From Bdellovibrionaceae bacterium UBA6502 (GTDB lineage: Bacteria; Bdellovibrionota; Bdellovibrionia; Bdellovibrionales; UBA840), in assembly GCA_002436415.1 (NCBI GenBank), contig DJMA01000046.1:177-64176 (forward strand): a stretch of 64,000 nucleotides of DNA. The letters run 5' to 3'. The stretch's first letter is position 1. Every line of letters starts with the position of its first letter. Positions 16,684 through 24,625 of this stretch are shown here, piece by piece. The translations under genes and the position numbers were made by a program. The notes beneath the pieces are model-generated. The model did not search any database. It had not been told where the DNA came from and saw only the letters and a program-made list of their open reading frames with translations.

Positions 16684-17283
16684 CTAGCTTAAAAATTCCT
16701 GAAGCTCTCTATGGAAATGTCCCCGGAAAACGCTAGCTAAGCGACTCTTAATCATATTCCAAGAAAAAGATTTGTAGCTAGCCTCATCATAGGCTCCCAC
16801 GGGATGAGACACCAAAGGAGCATAAGACTCCTCTAATGCCAAGTCTCCTTGTAATGACATCAGTCTGGCTAAAAAATGCCAAAAAGCATATTCTGCATTT
16901 TTCCCACTTTGATTTAAATACTTTAAAGTATTTCCTACTAAATGAAACAGTAATGGCTCTTCTAAATCTTCTTGCGCATAAAAACTGGTGAGCTGTAAAA
17001 GTTTACTGCCCCAAAAAACCAAATCATAATCACTTCGAATTCCTTCAAAAGGATCTATGATTTTAGCCTCTAAGAGATATCTAGCACTTCCCTTCTCTTC
17101 GAAATGGATCGAGATGTATTGCAAAGGCTCTAAAACTCCGCCTGGAAAACGCTTTTTAGATCGCTTGGCTCCCCTGGCTTTTAATTTTAGAATCGCACCG
17201 CTTTGGTCTAAAAAATCCACCCAGAGGTCTGATTCTCCGACAATATGAGATCTTAAGAGAAAACCTTTTCTCTGCTCTGACAA
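16684..17283 (-). CDS. recO: DNA repair protein RecO
   Basis: A 199-residue RecO, which loads RecA on SSB-coated DNA with RecR. The N-terminal OB fold reads GFLLRSHIVGESDLWVDFLDQSGAILKLKARGAKRSKKRF, followed by GGVLEPLQYISIHF as in the family, then the helical C-terminal part (FWGSKLLQLTSFY...). It is shorter than the usual 230-250 residues and lacks the C-terminal zinc cysteines found in some RecO proteins. Translation starts at a TTG directly after the TAG of mgtE, with GGGGA inside the mgtE end as the likely ribosome-binding site, so it should be translationally coupled to mgtE. It is convergent with the TPR/barrel gene only 17 bp away. Confidence 0.78.
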   Translation of the reverse strand: MSEQRKGFLLRSHIVGESDLWVDFLDQSGAILKLKARGAKRSKKRFPGGVLEPLQYISIHFEEKGSARYLLEAKIIDPFEGIRSDYDLVFWGSKLLQLTSFYAQEDLEEPLLFHLVGNTLKYLNQSGKNAEYAFWHFLARLMSLQGDLALEESYAPLVSHPVGAYDEASYKSFSWNMIKSRLASVFRGHFHRELQEFLS

Positions 17284-18642
17284 CTACATTCCCCATTGAA
17301 ACAATAGCAATAAGCCTACCAAGTCAACAATCACTGTGATTAAAGGACCACTTGCTATGGCAGGATCTAATTTCATTTTTTTCAAGATGGTAGGAACAAA
17401 ACTCCCCAAAGTGGAAGCAAATAAAATTTGAACTCCCAAGATCAAAGATACACTGATTGCGATTTTACCAGTTTCAAATACGTTATTAAAAATCCAGTAA
17501 TTTACCAGACAAAATAACAAAGTGAAAATCCCAGCCAATCCTAAGTCTTTTAAAAAAGCCTTAAAAAACTCTGAGTCAAAATTAGTGTCTTCGTGCTGGG
17601 TCAAATGCGCTACTGAAACCTGGCCACTAATCACTGAACCTAAAGCAAGTAGCAGAGGAACAAAGGCGGCAAGATTTAAAAAGCTAGAATCAATCCATTT
17701 TTTACCAAGAGAACTTACCAAGATAAAAGCACAGATCCCGCCAAAATAACTAAACAACACCCAAGGAAATCTTCCTCGAAACTGTCCTAGAAAACTCTCG
17801 TCTTCACCACCTACACGGGCAAATGCTTTTAAATCCTCAGCAGACTCTTCACGGATTACATCAATCACGTCATCCACTGTAATGATTCCCTCTAAGGCCA
17901 TATCGTCATTTACAACCGGTAAGGATAAAAAGTCGTAATGCTCAACAATCCTAGCAACTTCTTCTTGGTCTGTTTCTAATCCTACAGTGATTAACTCTCT
18001 GGTCATGATGTCTCTCAGACGATCCGTTGGTTTTGATAAAATCAAAGCCTTTAAGCTTAAAACCCCAACTAAATTTTCATCCTCATCAACAACATAAATG
18101 TAAAAGCTGATTAAGCTTTCTTCTTCTTGAGCCTGAATCTCTTTGATAGCTTCCTCAACGCTTAAACTCTGATCCATCGCTAGGTAGTCTGTCGACATTA
18201 AACCACCAGCAGAATCCTCAGGGTATCGCATCAAATCAGCCACCTCTTCGGAGTCCTCTTTGTGCATACTACTTAAAATTTGTTCGGATAAATCTTTTGG
18301 CAAGCCACCTAGTAAATCAGCTGCGTCGTCAGAATCCATTAGGCTCACTAACTTTTTAGACTCCACTGCATCTAGTTTTTCTAGTAGCTCCCTTTGGATT
18401 TTAGAATCAACATAAGACAAAACTTCAGCTTTCGTCTCAGTGGTATCAATCATTTGAAAAATGCTAGCTGCCTCTGCTCGATCTAATTCCTCAAGAAGCA
18501 AACCAATGTCCGGAGCATGGGTTTTATGAATGATTCTACGAATATTTCTCCAAGCCCCTCGACGGTAGAGTTTTTTAACACTTGTTACTAGCAATTTTGA
18601 TTTCGACTCAAGCACCTGTTTTCTCCACTGTTGCTGGTACAT
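17284..18642 (-). CDS. mgtE: magnesium transporter MgtE
   Basis: A 452-residue MgtE-type Mg2+ channel/transporter of the inner membrane. It has the N-domain of short helical repeats (about 30-130, including DSDDAADLLGGLP), two CBS domains (about 135-255; LMSTDYLAMDQSLSVEEA, VVDEDENLVGVLSL, IMTRELITV, IITVDDVIDVI), a connecting helix, and five C-terminal membrane helices (about 285-450). The last helix pair keeps the family motif LDPAIASGPLITVIVD, whose Asp lines the Mg2+ pore. In the helix where MgtE normally has a GNAGTQ-like motif this protein reads LGSVISGQVSVA, a notable deviation. It overlaps the upstream membrane-protein gene by 35 bp and is followed at once by recO. Confidence 0.92.
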   Translation of the reverse strand: MYQQQWRKQVLESKSKLLVTSVKKLYRRGAWRNIRRIIHKTHAPDIGLLLEELDRAEAASIFQMIDTTETKAEVLSYVDSKIQRELLEKLDAVESKKLVSLMDSDDAADLLGGLPKDLSEQILSSMHKEDSEEVADLMRYPEDSAGGLMSTDYLAMDQSLSVEEAIKEIQAQEEESLISFYIYVVDEDENLVGVLSLKALILSKPTDRLRDIMTRELITVGLETDQEEVARIVEHYDFLSLPVVNDDMALEGIITVDDVIDVIREESAEDLKAFARVGGEDESFLGQFRGRFPWVLFSYFGGICAFILVSSLGKKWIDSSFLNLAAFVPLLLALGSVISGQVSVAHLTQHEDTNFDSEFFKAFLKDLGLAGIFTLLFCLVNYWIFNNVFETGKIAISVSLILGVQILFASTLGSFVPTILKKMKLDPAIASGPLITVIVDLVGLLLLFQWGM

Positions 18643-19597
18643 CCATTCGTAAATAATAATAACTGCCTAACAGTCCCCAGGCAAACAACATAATTTGAAT
18701 TACTGTGATGGCTGTAGCACCAATCTCAGGCTGGCTCACCTTCATTAACTCAAAGAAGCTATACATTGCCACCTGGCCAACACCAATTCCGGCTGGAGCG
18801 ATTGGTAAGGCCGTAACAATCATAGTTAGAGGCACGGCAAAGTAAACGATTTGCCATGATATATCTAACTGAAATACAGACTTAGCCAGGATAAATACCA
18901 AAACGATCATACAGGTTTGCGATAGAGCACTTAAAACGAAAGTCTTTAACAGAAGAGATCGATCTTTGGCAACAATGTGAAAACTGTCCAGAACTCGAAA
19001 TGGGATACCTTTGAAATTAAACTTTTGGATGAGTTTTTGATTTTTAATAAAAGTGATCCAACGAGACGAAGTTCCTACCAAAAACAAAAGAACAAAGGCC
19101 AAAAAAACGCCCGACAAACTTACCAAGAGTATCTTCAAACTTATGTTTTCTAATATTAGTTCATATTGAAGCAATAAAGATATTAAAGCCAAGCTCACCA
19201 TTGAAGCCAAGCCAATTAGGCGATCTAAAAGAACACTTGTTGCTGCTGCGGTTTTTTGCTGCGGGTTTTTCTTTACGGTGTAGTAACCTTTTACCAAATC
19301 ACCACCAACACCTCCTGGCATTGCGTAATTAAAAAAGATTCCTATTAAACCCAAACGAAAAGCTTCCAAGAAACTAAACCTTACTTCAAAGGCTTTTAAT
19401 ATTTCCTGCCAACGTATAGTGTTGAAAGATAAATTTAAGAAAACTAAAAACAAAAAAATCGCTAAGTACTCAGGGCTTAAAGACTTTTGCACACTCTCTA
19501 AATCAAAACGACCACTTTGTACCAACCAATAGATCAGTAAAACTGCTACAAGAAATTTTAATGTGCTATTTAATAGATGCTTCGCGCCTTTTTTCAT
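18608..19597 (-). CDS. YbhN/AglD-type integral membrane protein (LPG synthase TM family)
   Basis: A 329-residue polytopic inner-membrane protein of the lysylphosphatidylglycerol-synthase transmembrane/UPF0104 family. Seven to eight hydrophobic helices are visible. The family signatures are NTIRWQEILKAF after the second helix and FFNYAMPGGVGGDLVKGYY (the NxxxPGGxGGD motif), followed by TSVLLDRLIGL. Members act in lipid flipping or transfer and are often linked to glycolipid or cell-wall pathways; no soluble LPG synthase domain is attached. It is the first gene of a three-gene minus-strand unit with mgtE and recO, overlapping mgtE by 35 bp. Confidence 0.82.
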   Translation of the reverse strand: MKKGAKHLLNSTLKFLVAVLLIYWLVQSGRFDLESVQKSLSPEYLAIFLFLVFLNLSFNTIRWQEILKAFEVRFSFLEAFRLGLIGIFFNYAMPGGVGGDLVKGYYTVKKNPQQKTAAATSVLLDRLIGLASMVSLALISLLLQYELILENISLKILLVSLSGVFLAFVLLFLVGTSSRWITFIKNQKLIQKFNFKGIPFRVLDSFHIVAKDRSLLLKTFVLSALSQTCMIVLVFILAKSVFQLDISWQIVYFAVPLTMIVTALPIAPAGIGVGQVAMYSFFELMKVSQPEIGATAITVIQIMLFAWGLLGSYYYLRMDVPATVEKTGA

Positions 19598-20425
19598 TGG
19601 CCCAATATAATCAATGATTTAGACTTTGTCAGTATTCTGCAACAGAATGGCTGAAGTATTTGTATTTTACTCATGCAGTCAGCTTTAGCCGCTATGAAAC
19701 AATGAAATTACATTTAGTAAAAACTCTGAGCGAAAAGCTAGCATTGCCTAAGCTTTCCTAAATTGCCAAAAGACTAGGATATTTTTTAAAATTTAAAGCC
19801 CCGTCACTTGGATAAGACAGTTAGTTACTGCCGAGAAAGTCCTGTAACAGCTAAAAGCCCTTTGCTCTTTAAAAACAAAGACTCCAAAGCTGTCATTTAC
19901 TAAAAAACAAATATTGAAACAAGATGAAATCCTAAGAAAACTCGAAAGAAAACTCCCTGGCCCTAATCCACATCTAACTAAAATAGTAAAAGCCATCGCT
20001 AGCCTACAAATAGTTGCCTAGCACTGAAAGCAAACAGCCTCCTATTGAGACTTATCGTTTAAAATAAAAGTCTTCATGTAACTGATATTGAATATCAGTT
20101 TTAAAAGATTCCAAAAGCCTAAAGTGCCCTAAGGCATGGATAAAGCTTAGCATTCTGGAAATTGACCAGGCAAAGCGGCGCCATAGCTTGCTTGCCTATA
20201 AAGAGACTCATTTTCAGCAAGCTCGATCAACTTAGTTCAAAATCATCATGAGACCAAAAATAGTCTATAAATTACAGGTACTTAGAGCGAACCTTCTTTG
20301 AAAACATAAAGCTTAAGCAACAAAGATTGTTTTAATTCTAAGATCCAGTTTCTCAATTGATTTTCATTGAGATCATTAGCAAAGAGTACTACCATATAGC
20401 TGTTTTGAATAAAAAGGAGTCTTAA
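19598..20425. other. 830-bp region without recognisable genes
   Basis: This space lies between two divergently transcribed genes. Frames over 60 codons are rare, lack ribosome-binding sites and have unlikely composition. It contains one perfect 10-1-10 dyad (20080-20100), some short repeated words (GCCTA, AAGCTT) and, at the right end, the AAAAAGGAG ribosome-binding site of the bacterioferritin-like gene. It may contain decayed sequence or small RNAs that I cannot identify. Confidence 0.5.
20080..20100. repeat. perfect 21-bp dyad
   Basis: AACTGATATT, one G, then AATATCAGTT. The symmetry is perfect over ten bases per arm. It is followed by TTAAAA rather than a T-run, so an operator or cruciform is as likely as a terminator. 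The nearest gene start is about 330 bp away. Confidence 0.55.
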
Positions 20426-20851
20426 ATGAATAGAGAAAAAGTCATTGAATGTTTAAATGAAATTTTAGAGCACGAGTTAGCTGGTGTTGTTCGATATAGT
20501 CACTACTCTTTTATGGTGTTTGGATACAACCGTATTCCAATCGTAAACTGGTTTCGCTCTCACGCCAATGAAAGCCTTTTACACGCCAACGAAGTCGGAG
20601 AGTATATCACCCGTATGGACGCCCACCCTTCTTTAAAGATTGGTAAATTGCTAGAAACTCATCAACATAGCATTGGTGCCATTTTAGCGGAAAGTCTTGA
20701 GCATGAAAAAATCCAAGTTCAAAAGTACCGTAATCTTTTAGATGAAGTAAAAGATCAAGATATCGCTTTAGAAGAGTATGCTCGTAAAATGATTTGCGAA
20801 GAAGAGCTTCATATTTCTGAAGTAGAAAAAATGATGAAATCACCTGAGTAG
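20426..20851 (+). CDS. bacterioferritin-like ferroxidase protein
   Basis: A 141-residue four-helix ferritin-like protein, close in size to bacterioferritin (about 155). Likely di-iron ligands are Glu17 in EHELAGVVRY, the Glu/His in ANESLLHANE, Glu in LAESLEHEK, and Glu/His in EEELHISEVE. In the second helix the spacing is E-S-L-L-H instead of the usual ExxH, so one ligand may be shifted, and the Met that binds haem in E. coli Bfr is absent. It would store iron or detoxify peroxide in the cytoplasm. AAAAAGGAG precedes the ATG and a strong terminator follows, so it is monocistronic. A Dps-like role is possible. Confidence 0.85.
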   Translation: MNREKVIECLNEILEHELAGVVRYSHYSFMVFGYNRIPIVNWFRSHANESLLHANEVGEYITRMDAHPSLKIGKLLETHQHSIGAILAESLEHEKIQVQKYRNLLDEVKDQDIALEEYARKMICEEELHISEVEKMMKSPE

Positions 20852-20872
20852 ACTAAAGACAAAATAAATTGC

Positions 20873-20902
20873 AAAGGCCACTTCTTCAGTGGCCTTTTTT
20901 TT
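20873..20902 (+). terminator. terminator of the bacterioferritin-like gene
   Basis: A ten-pair stem (AAAGGCCACT at 20873-20882 with AGTGGCCTTT at 20888-20897) with a five-base loop is followed by more T. Confidence 0.93.
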
Positions 20903-20986
20903 AGCCTCTTCAGAAAAACCAAGTCTCGTCGACTAACAAGCTATAGACCGAACAAGTAAAAGTAGTTTGCAAAAAAATCGCCCCAT

Positions 20987-21778
20987 TCAATAAGGATCGA
21001 TGATCACTAATTTTCCATCTCTTGAATCTAGTAAAACATTTTCGGGATGTAAAAAGACATTGAATCCGAGATCGATATGATTGGGCATTATTCCTCTAGG
21101 TGAATCCACTTTTATCATTTCTGGAAATAGAAATGGTGATTCATCGATTTGATATTCCTTATTTAGGTAAAGCTTTAAATCCTCTTGTAGCTTTGCATAA
21201 TTCAGTATTACTTTTCTAAAATTGACCTCAGGGTACTGGTCTTGAATGGTCAATGGTAAGGATGTATCACTTTTCATAAATTGAGAAATTCCAAACTCAT
21301 CTAACACCCTGCCCGGGGCATACTCTACAAAAAGATACCTCTCACTCAACACTTGAATCTCAGGAAGTTTTATTTCTAATTTGGGATGTAATTTTATGAA
21401 TTCTTGTAGCATCTCAAAGGCTCTAACATCTTGAACCAGTTCTCTGGGACGAGAGTATTGCTTCAAAATCCAAGCTAATGACTCTCCCCTTTTTAACAAA
21501 TAGACCGGAAAGCCATCTTTGGTATGCCCCAAAACTCTGGTCTCTAACTTACTAAAACCACCCATTAAAGAGAAAACTTTGTTTCTAATTTCTAAGTCTA
21601 AACCATCAAGAATTTCGTCTAGAACAACCGAATCCCCTTTGTAGCTTTCAAATAAAATATCATTAGAATGTGAGGCTATTGCTTCGGCGGAAAACTCGCA
21701 ATATTTTTTAAACTCAATTGCTCTGAGAGAAGTACTAAAAACACAAATAAAGAATAAAAGAACTAGTTCTTTGAGCAA
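20987..21778 (-). CDS. exported protein with kinase-like C-terminal motif
   Basis: A 263-residue protein with an N-terminal signal sequence (MLKELVLLFFICVFSTSLRA). The last part resembles the catalytic end of protein-kinase-like/aminoglycoside-phosphotransferase folds: NVFLHPENVLLD (Asn247) and, ten residues later, VIIDPY (Asp261), like the HxDxxxxN and DFG elements. The usual catalytic Asp before HPEN is not evident. Upstream, YLLKRGESLAWILK could correspond to the ATP-binding Lys strand and RYLFVEYAPGRVL to the hinge. The protein ends right after DPY, so a C-lobe is missing. A pseudokinase-like exported protein is the best guess. It is alone on the minus strand, 171 bp from the next gene upstream. 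Confidence 0.65.
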   Translation of the reverse strand: MLKELVLLFFICVFSTSLRAIEFKKYCEFSAEAIASHSNDILFESYKGDSVVLDEILDGLDLEIRNKVFSLMGGFSKLETRVLGHTKDGFPVYLLKRGESLAWILKQYSRPRELVQDVRAFEMLQEFIKLHPKLEIKLPEIQVLSERYLFVEYAPGRVLDEFGISQFMKSDTSLPLTIQDQYPEVNFRKVILNYAKLQEDLKLYLNKEYQIDESPFLFPEMIKVDSPRGIMPNHIDLGFNVFLHPENVLLDSRDGKLVIIDPY

Positions 21779-21949
21779 CTCTAAACCTTTCTTTAAAAGT
21801 TACCTGGAACCTTCTTTAGCACAGAATTAACGGCTTTACCCGATCTATTTTAAAAAATGTTTAAATAGCTATTTCTGCAAAGTCTTGTTGTTTTTAAGAT
21901 GCTCCTATAGAGCTTTAGGCAGCTATAGAAAATGAAACTATAAACGAAT

Positions 21950-22906
21950 CTAGCTTCCCATTAGAGCTTTTACCGCAGAGAAAGCTTCATGCAGTAAAGA
22001 CTCTCGCCCATGAAAATCTTTTGCCGATAATACCAAAAGTTCATAAGTTGGAAAATCAACTCCAACCCAATCCAAAGGACGAAGACCTCCCCACTCGTGA
22101 AGACTCCCCGTTAGCATGGAGTTTTGTAAACTAGCTTCTTTTTCAATGATATATTGTTTAACCGCAAAAGCATCCATGTCTTTTAATCTTAAGACATAGC
22201 GGTCTTGTAAACGAGAGCTTTTTTCAGAAAAGAACTGAGTGATTTCTTCTGGAAGCAAAAAAGAATCTTCTGAAAAGGATTCTACTTTGGAGTTCAATAA
22301 AATTTGGTCGAATTCAATTAACTCTGATACGCTTTTTTCTAAAACAAAAGCCGCGCCCAAATACAGTGGTGCTAACTTTCTTAAGCGAGTTCCATAGATC
22401 CCTAAAACAGAATGATCCCCAACTCCAAGAAGTCGAATCTGAAAAGCCTTCTTTTCTTTATATGACTCAACAGTCGTCAAATGACTACGAAAACTCAAGG
22501 CAATACTATATTTCCGAGCCTTTTCTAATTTTTCTGACAAAGACTCCGTCGGTGCAAGCTCTCCTGTTAAATAGTGATCTTCGCAATAAAGAGCAAAGAT
22601 AAAGTTTTCTTTAATTGTCTCGTCTTCTTTTTCTTTAAAATCCTGCCAAGACATTCGCATTACATCAAATGCTTCACTACTAAGATAATGAGCGCTAGAC
22701 TCCATAATAGGATGTCCGCCGCCAATTAAAAGAACCTTCTTTTTGTGAGGAAAAAGGTTTTGCATTCCCTTTACAGCTTCTGTTAGTGCCTCTGAAAAGC
22801 CAGGGTATAAACTCAGTCTTGATTTTTGTGGAAGTTTAAAGTTTGTTTTCCAATCTTGGAGAACATCCTCTTTATTGTGTTGTTTGCTAATCAAATTTAG
22901 AAGCAA
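21950..22906 (-). CDS. unrecognised protein ending the Nuo-like operon
   Basis: A 318-residue cytoplasmic protein I cannot assign. KKVLLIGGGHPIMESSAHYL suggests a nucleotide- or cofactor-binding turn near residue 60. The stretch IRLLGVGDHSVLGIYGTRLRK faintly resembles the active-site region of fold-type I aminotransferases, but the PLP lysine is not visible. It overlaps the ferredoxin gene by 20 bp and is the last gene of a tightly overlapping set (NuoB-like, small protein, NuoD-like, ferredoxin, this one). Its fixed place there suggests it works with or matures that module; this is inference from position. Confidence 0.7.
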   Translation of the reverse strand: MLLNLISKQHNKEDVLQDWKTNFKLPQKSRLSLYPGFSEALTEAVKGMQNLFPHKKKVLLIGGGHPIMESSAHYLSSEAFDVMRMSWQDFKEKEDETIKENFIFALYCEDHYLTGELAPTESLSEKLEKARKYSIALSFRSHLTTVESYKEKKAFQIRLLGVGDHSVLGIYGTRLRKLAPLYLGAAFVLEKSVSELIEFDQILLNSKVESFSEDSFLLPEEITQFFSEKSSRLQDRYVLRLKDMDAFAVKQYIIEKEASLQNSMLTGSLHEWGGLRPLDWVGVDFPTYELLVLSAKDFHGRESLLHEAFSAVKALMGS

Positions 22907-23354
22907 GTTGCCCCCCTAATTTGATGTTCTTTCTAGCTCTAAAAATCAAATCTTGTTTCAAATCATCTAAATGTGCACTAGCCTCTAGTGGGTTCGCAGA
23001 AAACTGAATGCTAGAACTTGGACAAGAATCAACACAATCTCCACATAAAACACAACTGGAGTAATCTACATAAAATGCAATTAAGTCTTTTTCAACCAAA
23101 TGACCTGAACTGGAGTAACGAACTTCAGAATCAGGATTTAGCGGCTTTGAAATTATATCGATGGAATTCATGGGACAAACACTTTGGCAGTTACCACAGG
23201 CTGTGCAGTCGGAATAACGATTGTACAAAGACTGCCTTAGTTTACCTGATATTACCTTTGATCTCCCCATGAAATCTCGGTGTACAGGTTTTTTCTGAAT
23301 CAAATATTGTAACTTACCCAGGTAAAACTGCCAAAGATCAATAAGCACTTTCAC
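22887..23354 (-). CDS. 2[4Fe-4S] ferredoxin-like subunit (NuoI/EchF type)
   Basis: A 155-residue iron-sulfur protein with two [4Fe-4S] motifs, CTACGNCQSVCP (Cys50, 53, 56, 60) and CVLCGDCVDSCP (Cys101, 104, 107, 111), separated by 40 residues as in NuoI and the ferredoxin subunits of membrane hydrogenases. The first about 45 residues are amphipathic and basic, as in NuoI, where this part lies on the membrane. It would carry electrons between the NuoB-like subunit and a partner. It overlaps its neighbours by 17 and 20 bp. A true nuoI (25089-25613) is present nearby, so this is a paralogue of a second module. Confidence 0.88.
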   Translation of the reverse strand: MKVLIDLWQFYLGKLQYLIQKKPVHRDFMGRSKVISGKLRQSLYNRYSDCTACGNCQSVCPMNSIDIISKPLNPDSEVRYSSSGHLVEKDLIAFYVDYSSCVLCGDCVDSCPSSSIQFSANPLEASAHLDDLKQDLIFRARKNIKLGGQLASKFD

Positions 23355-24339
23355 AATTAACCCCCTGTACTAAATCCACACCAAGAAGCTTTGCCCAAGC
23401 CTCTTGCCTAAGGTCTTTTTTAAATACACTCTCAGAAATTTGCTGCACGAAATGACGTGAAAAACTACTCACTCGGTACTTTCCACTACAGTAATAAGAA
23501 TAAACTCTTCCTGAAGGTGAAGAAGTTTTTTGACTTAAAAAGTGATTTCCTGGAATGTGTAAATGCTCAACTACCACTCGGTAATCCCCTTCAGGCAGCT
23601 GCAAAACATTTTTTTGAACTCTTTCGATACTATGAATGATTCTCAAAACACGATATCGAAATAATGAAAAGGCATCAAAATACTCCTTCTCAACCACAGG
23701 AAACTCAGACATAGATTTTTTGAAATAGGCTTTTTCTTTGATGCCAGATAAGTTTTCATATTTTTTATTTTCAGAAAAAAGTTCGGGCCACCACAACAAA
23801 TCTTTTTCTAAGGACTCTGGAAAATCTCGTCCAATGTCATCTAAATTTTCAAAAAGTAGACGGTCACACAAAAGATATTCTAGCGACTTCTCTAACTCTT
23901 CTTTGATAATCTTTAAGTTGGTTTTTAAATACTTTTGATCACCTAGTTTCAAGTCTTTACGAACTCCACCTAAACAGATCAGACGAGGTAGCTCTCGCCC
24001 CCCACTCCAACTCTCAAAAATATCATCAACCATAAACCGAAAATAAGTAAATTGGTGATAAAGACTTTCATCTTTAAACAAAGCGCTGATTTCAGCACAA
24101 TAATTCAAGTCCCAAACTAGGGTACTTAAATCACAAACTAAATCACGTAGTGCCATAGACCTTCTTGTAAGCTGATAGCCAGAGTTTTCTTCAATGGTTT
24201 CGGCAAATAATTTTTCGAAATGAGAAGACTCAGAGTTACCAAGCATTGCCGCCCAAACCACTCCAGAAAAGGGATTGCGATTATCAAGCTGTCGATAAAG
24301 ACCTATTTTATTTTTTTTAGCAATTTCAGAGACTAGCAT
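23338..24339 (-). CDS. divergent NuoD/[NiFe]-hydrogenase large-subunit-like protein
   Basis: A 333-residue protein that aligns by eye with the core of NuoD/hydrogenase large subunits: RDLVCDLSTLVWDL (cf. the ELSRIxDHL helix), then a Phe/Tyr-rich helix, ESWSGGRELPRLICLGGVRKDL (cf. TGARxxxxYxRxGGVxxDLP), and near the end PSGRVYSYYCSGKYRVSSFS (cf. GExxxYxxSDGxxxPYRxxxRxPSF). It lacks the NuoD N-terminal HPATHG motif and has no CxxC pair, so it can bind neither Ni-Fe nor quinone in the known way. It is much more diverged than the authentic NuoCD at 28858-30552. It overlaps genes on both sides, inside a set with NuoB-like and ferredoxin subunits. Confidence 0.7.
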   Translation of the reverse strand: MLVSEIAKKNKIGLYRQLDNRNPFSGVVWAAMLGNSESSHFEKLFAETIEENSGYQLTRRSMALRDLVCDLSTLVWDLNYCAEISALFKDESLYHQFTYFRFMVDDIFESWSGGRELPRLICLGGVRKDLKLGDQKYLKTNLKIIKEELEKSLEYLLCDRLLFENLDDIGRDFPESLEKDLLWWPELFSENKKYENLSGIKEKAYFKKSMSEFPVVEKEYFDAFSLFRYRVLRIIHSIERVQKNVLQLPEGDYRVVVEHLHIPGNHFLSQKTSSPSGRVYSYYCSGKYRVSSFSRHFVQQISESVFKKDLRQEAWAKLLGVDLVQGVNCESAY

Positions 24340-24625
24340 TTTTTCGTAAATCCTCCAGAAGCTGCAAAAAAGAAGTTTTATGTTTTGGAATCACTTCTAG
24401 CTGAAGATCTTCTTGTTCTTGTTTAGCGTAAAAGTGCACCACAATGCTATTTCCCACTTCAAAAAGATTTATGGGTGCTCCTAAAAAATCCTTTTTGCTA
24501 TTGGCGAAGATCCAGAAATCCACCTCTTCTAGCTTTAGAAGATTTGGCCCTAAGCTCGAAGGGAAACTTGTGATATCCATCTGATCACATAAGCTTTTAA
24601 AATACGTGGTCGTTTCCAGAGTCAT
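24326..24625 (-). CDS. small protein in the NuoC position
   Basis: A 99-residue protein with no clear motif. It lies between the NuoB-like and NuoD-like genes, overlapping them by 29 and 14 bp, which is where a NuoC/hydrogenase small accessory subunit would be. The pattern of a short helix, then beta strands (VDFWIFANSK, SIVVHFYAK, LQLEVIPK) is compatible with a reduced NuoC fold but does not prove it. No cofactor ligands are seen. Confidence 0.6.
   Translation of the reverse strand: MTLETTTYFKSLCDQMDITSFPSSLGPNLLKLEEVDFWIFANSKKDFLGAPINLFEVGNSIVVHFYAKQEQEDLQLEVIPKHKTSFLQLLEDLRKNASL

Noticed and set aside
19793..19996. 67-codon minus-strand frame in the 830-bp gene desert
   Set aside because: It has no ribosome-binding site and no plausible domain.
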